The notes below the pieces were generated by a model. The model did not search any database. It saw only the letters and a list, made by a program, of their open reading frames with translations, and was not told the DNA's origin. DNA of 52,566 bases from an uncultured Oxalobacteraceae bacterium. Its GTDB lineage: Bacteria > Pseudomonadota > Gammaproteobacteria > Burkholderiales > Burkholderiaceae_D. Positions 46,482 through 52,566 of the stretch are shown one piece after another; the first letter of the stretch is position 1, and every line of letters begins with the position of its first letter. The stretch covers positions 1 to 52,566 of the forward strand of contig CAIWPG010000027.1 in assembly GCA_903914535.1 (NCBI GenBank), given 5' to 3'. The position numbers were made by a program, and so were the translations under genes.

Positions 46482-48062
46482 CTAATGCACGCCCATCCGG
46501 GCTGTGCTGCCCGATAACTTAAACAAGGTCAATGACTGCATAAGCACATTTGCATGCTCTTCCAGCGTTGCTGTGGCAGCGGCGGCCTGCTCAACCAGAG
46601 CCGCATTTTGCTGTGTAACCTCATCAATATTGACAATGGCCTGATTAACCTGATTAATGCCGACACTTTGCTCACGTGAAGCATTCGATATATCGTGCAT
46701 GATCATAGTAACCTGACTCACCGAATCAATAATCTGCTGCATGATGTTACCTGCATTGTCCGTCAGCACAATACCAGCATCAACCTTAAGGACAGACTGA
46801 TCAATCAACTGTTTGATTTCACTTGCCGCCGTTGCAGAACGTGTCGCCAGGTTACGTACTTCGCCTGCAACAACAGCAAAGCCACGCCCCTGCTCCCCGG
46901 CCCGGGCCGCTTCTACCGCTGCATTCAGTGCCAGAATATTTGTCTGAAAAGCAATATCGTTGATGATATTAATAATGCTCACAATCTGATGCGATGACGC
47001 ACTGATATCGCTAATCGTCGCGACCACCCGATGAATAATATCTCCTCCCGCCTGCGCAACATCTGAAGCCTTACCCGCCATCACATTAGCCTTGCCCGCA
47101 TTGATGGCATTTTGCTCCACCGTCGTCGCTATTTGCTCCATACTGGCAGCACTCTGCTCCAGCGCTGCCGCCTGTGATTCGGTACGGCCGGACAAATCCA
47201 TATTACCGGCAGCAAGCTCATGCGTCGATTTCTTAATTTGCTCAAAATTGGCGCGCACATCACCAATAATGCTGTCCAGATTAATTCTTAACTGACGCAA
47301 TGACCGTAACAACTGCCCCATATCATCAGTACGCGTTGTCTCAATAATACCGGTCAAATCACCGCCGGCAATCGTTTGCACCGCTGTCAGCGCTTGCTTT
47401 AACGGATTAACAATACCCCCTTCCAGAAAATACCATAACCAACCCAACAACGCTAACGTAACAAAGCTCACTCCATAAGACAGCGCGCCCCCGGCCTGAC
47501 ACGCCAACACACTTAACACTCCGGTCGAGGTCAGCAAACCTGCCGCTGCCAGACGAATACGTGCTCCCAGTGAAAACCGCGTAACTGCAAGCAACTTGCC
47601 GCGCCATCCCGTTCTGATGACTTGCCCCTGACGCAGCGCGATCCCCCGAGGGTTGCCTGTCTCAAATTCGCGGTACAACTGTGCTGCCGCTGCGACCTGT
47701 TCACGATCCGGCTTAATACGCACCGACAGATAGCCGACAGGTTCACCTTTCTCAATAATAGGTATAACATTAGCAAAAACCCAATAAAAATCACCGTTTT
47801 TACGACGATTTTTTACCATACCGGTCCATGATAAACCCGCTTTAATGCTTGCCCACAAATCGCTGTACGCTTCAGCAGGCATATCAGGGTGACGCAAAAT
47901 ATTGTGTGGAGCACCGAGCAACTCTGTGGCACTGTAACCGCTGACTTCGACAAAGTAGGGATTGGCATAGGTGATAAGGCCTTTTAACGTGGTAGCAGAT
48001 ACCAGTGTCTGATGCTCATCCAACAAAAATTCTATATTAGTGACGGGGGTATTTATGCGCAT
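46482..48062 (-). CDS. Aer-like methyl-accepting chemotaxis protein with PAS domain
   Basis: A 526-residue receptor. The N-terminal PAS domain (about 10-120) is of the Aer type: [24 protein letters not shown]-like [36 protein letters not shown] and [17 protein letters not shown]. Two hydrophobic segments near 170-215 with a short turn form the membrane anchor, then a HAMP region ([13 protein letters not shown]) and the signalling domain with the conserved hairpin tip [20 protein letters not shown] and [14 protein letters not shown]. Aer proteins bind FAD and sense redox or oxygen state. No C-terminal CheR-binding pentapeptide is present. Start ATG 48062 fits the family N-terminus better than the longer frame. 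Confidence 0.93.
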   Translation of the reverse strand: MRINTPVTNIEFLLDEHQTLVSATTLKGLITYANPYFVEVSGYSATELLGAPHNILRHPDMPAEAYSDLWASIKAGLSWTGMVKNRRKNGDFYWVFANVIPIIEKGEPVGYLSVRIKPDREQVAAAAQLYREFETGNPRGIALRQGQVIRTGWRGKLLAVTRFSLGARIRLAAAGLLTSTGVLSVLACQAGGALSYGVSFVTLALLGWLWYFLEGGIVNPLKQALTAVQTIAGGDLTGIIETTRTDDMGQLLRSLRQLRINLDSIIGDVRANFEQIKKSTHELAAGNMDLSGRTESQAAALEQSAASMEQIATTVEQNAINAGKANVMAGKASDVAQAGGDIIHRVVATISDISASSHQIVSIINIINDIAFQTNILALNAAVEAARAGEQGRGFAVVAGEVRNLATRSATAASEIKQLIDQSVLKVDAGIVLTDNAGNIMQQIIDSVSQVTMIMHDISNASREQSVGINQVNQAIVNIDEVTQQNAALVEQAAAATATLEEHANVLMQSLTLFKLSGSTARMGVH

Positions 48063-48457
48063 GATACTTCTTTCTGTGATATGTCTGTCACGCCTCAAAA
48101 AATACATTCTGTAAATGGGCATTGATCAGGATCAATCCGCAATAACAGCGATAAAAGCGGCAGGGGATACGCATCCGCCCCCATAAATTCCCCTCATGAA
48201 GGATGGGAATTTAATCATCAGAACCATCAATCAAATAAAAATTTGACAATGAAATTATTTGTGCTTTTGGCAAAAATAATGATAATATTAACGCTAATCT
48301 TAATGATAATGCTAATCAATCAATTATTAGATTACTCCACTTTACCACAAATTAGGTTGCCTTGCAGAAACCAATTCATTGTGCGGACAGATGGAGCAGA
48401 TAAGCACCTTCCCGCCCGCTCTGATTACACCGCCAAATTAAATATTCGTTTAAACAA
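48063..48457. promoter_or_regulatory. Upstream region of the Aer-like gene
   Basis: A spacer of about 395 bases. It includes two Fur-like AT-rich boxes (listed separately). A plus-strand frame from about 48249 to 48461 encodes a hydrophobic stretch of Ile/Leu/Met, but this follows from the repetitive AATGATAAT composition and there is no ribosome binding site, so I do not call a gene. Confidence 0.4.
48275..48317. promoter_or_regulatory. Two Fur-box-like elements
   Basis: AATAATGATAATATTAACG (48275-48293) and CTTAATGATAATGCTAATC (48299-48317) match the 19-bp Fur consensus GATAATGATAATCATTATC at 13 and 14 positions by my count. They start 24 bases apart. The AT-rich setting makes chance matches possible. 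Confidence 0.35.
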
Positions 48458-49702
48458 CTAAAGCAAGCCCATGTCTTTCACCTTAACCCCAGGGAATACC
48501 TTATCCGTTTGAGCTGACGACAGGCCATACATACGGGAGAATAAACCACCTAATACACTGCGGTACTCGTTCAGCACCGGATAATCCCGCCCCTGAAACA
48601 GATTACCCTGTTCCAGACGAATCTGCTCTCCCGGCACTTTGCCACCATGCAGTCCGCCACCCAATACCCAGAACACGGAACCATGACCATGATCGGTGCC
48701 GCGATTGCCATTTTCCCGGAAAGTGCGGCCAAACTCGCTGATGACCACCACCACCGTGTTATTCCAGCTTGCACCCATTTCCTGAGAAAACGCCGCCAGA
48801 CCAGTACCAAGCTCGCTAAATTTATTTGCCAAAGCTCCGGTTGCAGCACCCTGATTAACATGCGTATCCCATCCGCCCACATCCACAAAACCCAGCGAAT
48901 ACTGCTGCATCAGCTTACCGATACGTCTGGCTTCCAGGCCAAAACCTTTCGTACTGATGGCACGACGATTAGCGGCAGCCATTTCTGCCGCCTTATCTTC
49001 AGCCTGCATCTGATTAAGTTGCCTGTTCACCTGGTCACGCACCGCAAAACCTTCGTCAACGGCTGTGTGCAATGACTGCCCCTGATACATACTGGCAATT
49101 AACTTACTTTGCCGGTCATTCAATCCGGTACTGCCCGTCGAATTTAAGGCCGTATTGGCAATCTGCTGTCTGCCTTGCATAATCAGAGGCAGCTGTTCTG
49201 TAAATGCCATCGCCGATACCGCGTGCGTGTTTTGATTCAGCACTTCTGCGAGACGATTTAAAAAACCCGAATTTACATCCCGTCGCCCCTGCAACGGCTG
49301 CCCCAGCTCCATACTGTCCTGAGTTTCAAAATGACTGCGGCTCAGATCATCAGTACCGGCAAATGGAATAAAGGCTGCCTGTCCCCGGCCAAACATGGGG
49401 AAAATAGTATCTTGCAAAGCGGGATGCAATCCCCAGTCACCCGTCAGAGCAAGCGCAGCGCCGGCAGCAGTTCCGGGACGGGGAATAGCAATATTAGGAC
49501 GGGTTTCCCCATACATGGTGCTATTGACGGGAACCAGCAAACTGGCTGCGTCATATCCGCCGCGTAAAAACACGACCAGTAAGCGCGGCTGTGCATCAGC
49601 TTGTAGTGCAGGCTGCGCAGCAGATGCTGACAGCATCTGTCCGTACATTAACGGCAGAGTCGCACCGGCAGCCAAGGTCTGCAAAAATTGACGGCGTTTC
49701 AT
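48458..49702 (-). CDS. DUF1501 protein with Tat signal
   Basis: A 414-residue exported protein. The N-terminus MKRRQFLQTLAAGATLPLM is a twin-arginine signal, so it is probably exported folded. The mature part has the DUF1501 blocks LLVVFLRGGYDAASLLVPV, RSHFETQDSMELG, FVDVGGWDTHVNQG, VVVVISEFGRTFRENGNRGTD split around VISEFGRTF and GTDHGHGSVFWVLGG. The family is related to the alkaline-phosphatase/sulfatase fold; the His and Asp residues in GGWDTH and GTDHGHG could bind metal. No function is established that I know of. ATG 49702 follows AGGA. It is downstream of the DUF1800 gene, its usual partner. Confidence 0.9.
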   Translation of the reverse strand: MKRRQFLQTLAAGATLPLMYGQMLSASAAQPALQADAQPRLLVVFLRGGYDAASLLVPVNSTMYGETRPNIAIPRPGTAAGAALALTGDWGLHPALQDTIFPMFGRGQAAFIPFAGTDDLSRSHFETQDSMELGQPLQGRRDVNSGFLNRLAEVLNQNTHAVSAMAFTEQLPLIMQGRQQIANTALNSTGSTGLNDRQSKLIASMYQGQSLHTAVDEGFAVRDQVNRQLNQMQAEDKAAEMAAANRRAISTKGFGLEARRIGKLMQQYSLGFVDVGGWDTHVNQGAATGALANKFSELGTGLAAFSQEMGASWNNTVVVVISEFGRTFRENGNRGTDHGHGSVFWVLGGGLHGGKVPGEQIRLEQGNLFQGRDYPVLNEYRSVLGGLFSRMYGLSSAQTDKVFPGVKVKDMGLL

Positions 49703-49840
49703 AACAAGTCCTTTACCGCAATAACGAGCTGCCGGACAATATGACATCCCGTGCCGCTATTTATCTTATATACCATTCTTTTGATAAAAACCACGTCAGT
49801 GGCAACCGTTTTTTCAATCCTGAATAACGTAATAACCCAT

Positions 49841-51379
49841 TCATTTCATCATCATTTCCGGTGCTGCCAAAAATAAAGTATTCCATTCCTGCGGACTGCC
49901 GGCCTGATCCAGGCTGCGTAAGGTATTCGGACTTAAGGTACTCTGCAAATACTCAAAATACAGTGCGTTAGCCAGCTTGGGAAACGCCGCCTTTTCAATT
50001 CCCGCATCGGATTTAAATAAACCGGGACTACCACTGGCAATGGTTTTAGCAATCTCAAAACGCGTCGTCATCTGTCCCGGACTATCCCATGCCTGCGCAG
50101 TTAACGGATAACCGTCAGGCGTTAATTTTCCAAAGCGCGGTTGCCCCAGGCGTGACAACCAGTTAAGTACCGGGGTGGTATTTAAAATCGGCTGATTATC
50201 ATATGCCAGACGCATCACCGAAAAAATATAATGTTGCGGATCTTTAAACTGATGCCCCAGCGAACGGGTAAATTCGGGCGAACCAAATAAGGTACGCAAG
50301 GTACTGGTAATATTGCCGTCGCTTTGTAAAAAAGTCTGCGCCATACGTTCGGTCAGTGCAGCAGACGGATGGTCCCCGACAAAATACATAGCCAGTTTTT
50401 TACTGACAAAACGTGCGGTTGCCGGATGCTGTGCCAGCATGTCCAACGCCTCATCCAGCTCGGCCGGCCCGCGCCCTTTGATCGTTTTTCCTAAAAATTG
50501 CTTGTCACCATAATCATGACGATTCGGGTTAAATTCAAATAAGCCGCGATGAATATACTGACTTTGCCATTTTCCGGCACGCGGCTTAGCATCTGCTTTC
50601 AGATTAATACCAAAACCGGTCAGTATGCGCGCCAGTTCCTGTACATCACGCTGGGTATAGCCGCCATCCACCCCCATCGTATGCAATTCCATAATTTCAC
50701 GTGCATAATTTTCATTAGGCCGGTTAACGGCATTTTGCTCATTATCGAGATAGCGCAACATCGCCGGATGTGCTGCTGTTGCTCCCAGTAAATCACGGAA
50801 CCGGCCAAACACATGAGGACGAATTGCCTGCTCTTCATAGTCCCCCACCATAGCACGCAAATTATGTTTGCCCTGAAACACACTAAAATGATTCAGCCAG
50901 AACCAGCTGAGCTGCTCCTGTAGCTGTGCCGGCGAATATAAAGCACGTAACACCGCCCTGCCCGCAGCTTCTTTTGCCAGACGATTGAGCTCTTGCTGAT
51001 AATACTGGCGCGCGTTATCTGAAGCCCCTGCGGCATCTGCGGCCTGACGTTGCAGCTCCAGATCTGTCATCAGTTGCTCCAGACTCTTCTGATTAATCGT
51101 CATCGCCGTTAGTTGCGACTGTATAACGGCAGGCAATACCGGAGTACCAGGATGCAGCTGCTGCTCCAGATAAGCCGCCGTGCCCATCTTCCGCACCGCC
51201 ACAGCACCTGAAGGCGTAATCCCCCAACTCAGCCGTTCCAGCAATAACTCAGCCCCCGCTCCATCCCCGCCGGCACGACCGGGCGGTGTGCTGCTGCACG
51301 CTCCCAGACAACACAACAAACCAAACGCCAGCCACGAACGAACCGGTTTAAATAAAATAACATCAGCAAACAATGGCAT
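49841..51379 (-). CDS. DUF1800 lipoprotein
   Basis: A protein of about 512 residues with a lipoprotein signal: lipobox LGAC with Cys28 and Ser next, which favours the outer membrane. The DUF1800 hallmarks are LLLERLSWGITPSGA, WFWLNHFSVFQGK, NENYAREIMELHTMGVDGGYT split here as NENYAREIMELHTMG and VDGGYTQRDVQELARILTGF, and FVSKKLAMYFVGDHPS. DUF1800 and DUF1501 genes are commonly adjacent in many phyla, and their joint role is unknown. The frame can be extended to a TTG at 51394, but the ATG at 51379 gives a normal signal peptide. A spacer of 138 bases separates it from the DUF1501 gene. Confidence 0.9.
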   Translation of the reverse strand: MPLFADVILFKPVRSWLAFGLLCCLGACSSTPPGRAGGDGAGAELLLERLSWGITPSGAVAVRKMGTAAYLEQQLHPGTPVLPAVIQSQLTAMTINQKSLEQLMTDLELQRQAADAAGASDNARQYYQQELNRLAKEAAGRAVLRALYSPAQLQEQLSWFWLNHFSVFQGKHNLRAMVGDYEEQAIRPHVFGRFRDLLGATAAHPAMLRYLDNEQNAVNRPNENYAREIMELHTMGVDGGYTQRDVQELARILTGFGINLKADAKPRAGKWQSQYIHRGLFEFNPNRHDYGDKQFLGKTIKGRGPAELDEALDMLAQHPATARFVSKKLAMYFVGDHPSAALTERMAQTFLQSDGNITSTLRTLFGSPEFTRSLGHQFKDPQHYIFSVMRLAYDNQPILNTTPVLNWLSRLGQPRFGKLTPDGYPLTAQAWDSPGQMTTRFEIAKTIASGSPGLFKSDAGIEKAAFPKLANALYFEYLQSTLSPNTLRSLDQAGSPQEWNTLFLAAPEMMMK

Positions 51380-51413
51380 GCATTCTTTCGGCAAAAAATT
51401 CCGTTAATCGCAC

Positions 51414-51496
51414 TTATTTAAATAGGGTCAGAGTCAATTAAATCCGACTCTATTTCTGGAAAGATATAACTAAACAGGGGCAGAGTCGACTAAATT
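51414..51496 (+). repeat. Cluster of GGGTCAGAGTC repeats, copies B and C
   Basis: Copy B at 51414-51442 matches copy A (35891-35918, opposite strand) apart from a one-base indel. Directly after it, GACTCTATTT (51446-51455) is complementary to a shortened version of the same core, so the pair can fold. A more diverged copy C (CAGGGGCAGAGTCGACTAAA) starts at 51475. The cluster fills the gap between the DUF1800 and LysR genes. Confidence 0.7.
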
Positions 51497-51516
51497 TACA
51501 ACATCGTTACATATGC

Positions 51517-52461
51517 TCAACCATGCTCATGTGCCTGCACCAGACAGGCATGAAACGCCGCTGCCGCTCTGGACGGTTGCGGTGAATACCTGACCAGACT
51601 AACGAAACGGCATTGATAATGAAACAGCTCCGGCTTAACGGCACGCATCTGAGCACGGTTGACAAACAATTCTGCGTAATGATCCGGTAAAAACCCCAGG
51701 TACTGTCCGGACAAAATCAGGGTGGCGATAGATTCCTGGTCAAAACCGGTTGCTTTTCTTGGTAAACGCATTTGCTGACTGATTTCCATATTGGGCGAAT
51801 GGTATCCCAACCCGGCAAACTGCCAGGCACGTAAACCATCCCAGTCCAGCTGGTCATGACTGCCATTAAATAAAGGATGACGGCTGCCGCAAAAAAGCAG
51901 CATAGTTTCATTGAACAAATCGTGATAACTCAGGCTATCCGAGCTGCGGTGCGCCGGAATTATCCCGACCTGAAACTGACCATCAATCACGCCACGTTCA
52001 ATCACATTAATGGACGCCACATGCAGGTTCAGCATCACACCGGGAGCCGATGCGCCAAACAGGGCAATCGCATGCGCAATATGTGCTGCCGGATTAGTCG
52101 CCGTTTTATCGAAAATAGCGACATTTAACTGTCCGCCCATACGGTGATGAATATCATCCACACTATGCCGGAACTGTTCGACAGAAACCAGCAAACGTCC
52201 GGTTTCCTGATAAATACGCTCACCTTCCGCCGTTAATGCAAAACCCGCACGCCCCCGGCGACACAAGGTCAGTCGCAAACGCGTTTCCAGGTCTTTAATA
52301 TGACGGCTAATCGTGGATGAGGCAATATTCAGTTCCAGTTCAGCCGCCGCCATACCGCCACAATCCACTACGCTTTTAAACACACGTAACAATCGCATGT
52401 CCATATCACTGAACTGTCCCAGTACTGTCGATTTTTTATTGGATGGCGTAATTATCGACAT
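51517..52461 (-). CDS. LysR-family transcriptional regulator
   Basis: A 314-residue LysR-type regulator. The N-terminal winged helix (about 18-80) shows DMRLLRVFKSVVDCGGMAAA, the recognition segment NIASSTISRHIKDLETRL and the wing ALTAEGERIYQETGRLL. The remainder is the periplasmic-binding-like effector domain (from about 108). The effector is unknown. Its target may lie beyond the right edge of the window, because the region upstream is divergent and holds an inverted repeat at 52514-52537. The start ATG 52461 has no strong ribosome binding site; internal Met codons at 20 and 22 are alternatives. Confidence 0.92.
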   Translation of the reverse strand: MSIITPSNKKSTVLGQFSDMDMRLLRVFKSVVDCGGMAAAELELNIASSTISRHIKDLETRLRLTLCRRGRAGFALTAEGERIYQETGRLLVSVEQFRHSVDDIHHRMGGQLNVAIFDKTATNPAAHIAHAIALFGASAPGVMLNLHVASINVIERGVIDGQFQVGIIPAHRSSDSLSYHDLFNETMLLFCGSRHPLFNGSHDQLDWDGLRAWQFAGLGYHSPNMEISQQMRLPRKATGFDQESIATLILSGQYLGFLPDHYAELFVNRAQMRAVKPELFHYQCRFVSLVRYSPQPSRAAAAFHACLVQAHEHG

Positions 52462-52513
52462 AGGACAGTCATCAGTGAGTTTGTTTTAGCATCAGGGACT
52501 TAAACAAGGGCTA

Positions 52514-52537
52514 TTACTTGCATAAAGTCTCAAGTAA
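52514..52537. promoter_or_regulatory. Inverted repeat upstream of the LysR gene
   Basis: TTACTTG (52514-52520) and CAAGTAA (52531-52537) form a perfect 7-bp inverted repeat with a 10-base spacer, 53 bases before the LysR start. Spacing and position fit a LysR-type operator controlling its own gene and a divergent neighbour. Confidence 0.45.
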
Positions 52538-52566
52538 GCCTGCATAAGTAGTTATTTATGAGAGTA

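Noticed and set aside
48249-48461. Small hydrophobic membrane peptide encoded on the plus strand
   Set aside because: The Ile/Leu/Met stretch is a by-product of repeated AATGATAAT/CTAATC sequence; there is no ribosome binding site and the second half is not protein-like.
1-52566. CRISPR arrays, tRNA or rRNA genes, prophage or intact insertion sequences
   Set aside because: No regularly spaced repeats, cloverleaf-like GTTCRANNC regions, phage structural genes or transposase frames were found on reading both strands.

Overview
The window looks like the chromosome of a betaproteobacterium of the order Burkholderiales, most likely an Oxalobacteraceae member (Undibacterium/Herminiimonas-like; this placement is inference). 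The grounds are several small families largely confined to Betaproteobacteria (DUF3567, DUF1840, DUF2788), the rsmB-DUF4390-ntrY-ntrX gene order, and a moderate base composition with AT-rich spacers. I see no tRNA, rRNA, CRISPR array, prophage or intact insertion sequence.

Region 1 (1-8131) is an ethanol-oxidation locus: the C-terminal end of an ExaC/AldB-type acetaldehyde dehydrogenase, a periplasmic PQQ alcohol dehydrogenase whose active site carries the Asp-Tyr-Asp signature of lanthanide-dependent enzymes, an XoxJ/MxaJ-like periplasmic binding protein, a c-type cytochrome preceded by a consensus sigma-54 promoter, and a divergently transcribed AcoR-like sigma-54 activator. A D-2-hydroxyacid dehydrogenase follows. 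Next to it is pckG (8386-10236), which would feed C2-derived carbon into gluconeogenesis.

Region 2 (10437-23125) is mostly housekeeping: a luciferase-like flavin enzyme, DUF2788, a TlpA-like lipoprotein, an E. coli-type lysA coupled to an EamA exporter, a lipoprotein, DUF1840 with a monoacylglycerol-lipase-like hydrolase, then rsmB, DUF4390, an NtrY-like kinase and an NtrX-like regulator that has lost its AAA+ domain, a degenerate COG0523-like protein that keeps CxCC but lacks a Walker A, and DUF3567.

Region 3 (23220-35550) is sugar catabolism. zwf-pgl-hexR and edd-eda diverge around a 15-bp HexR-type box, so glucose-6-phosphate would pass through the Entner-Doudoroff route under HexR control. 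pgi follows, then the chvE-gguA-gguB monosaccharide ABC importer.

Region 4 (35923-41612) is an amino-sugar or peptidoglycan-recycling locus: MarR regulator plus MFS transporter on one strand, and a BadF-type (glucosamine/GlcNAc) kinase, nagA and nagZ on the other. No nagB is present in the window.

Region 5 (41624-48062) is signalling and motility: a FlxA-like coiled-coil protein with a sigma-28-like -10 element, a CHASE hybrid kinase with two receiver domains and an Hpt domain, a REC-HD-GYP c-di-GMP phosphodiesterase and an Aer-like chemoreceptor. Region 6 (48458-52461) holds a Tat-exported DUF1501 protein, a DUF1800 lipoprotein and a LysR regulator. An imperfect repeat family built on GGGTCAGAGTC occurs at 35891-35918 and 51414-51496.

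The most noteworthy items are the lanthanide-type alcohol dehydrogenase locus with its sigma-54 promoter, the AAA+-less NtrX, the Walker-less CxCC protein, and the regulatory DNA (HexR box, multi-half-site operator, orphan terminator, dispersed repeat). I did not find a clearly undescribed multigene system.
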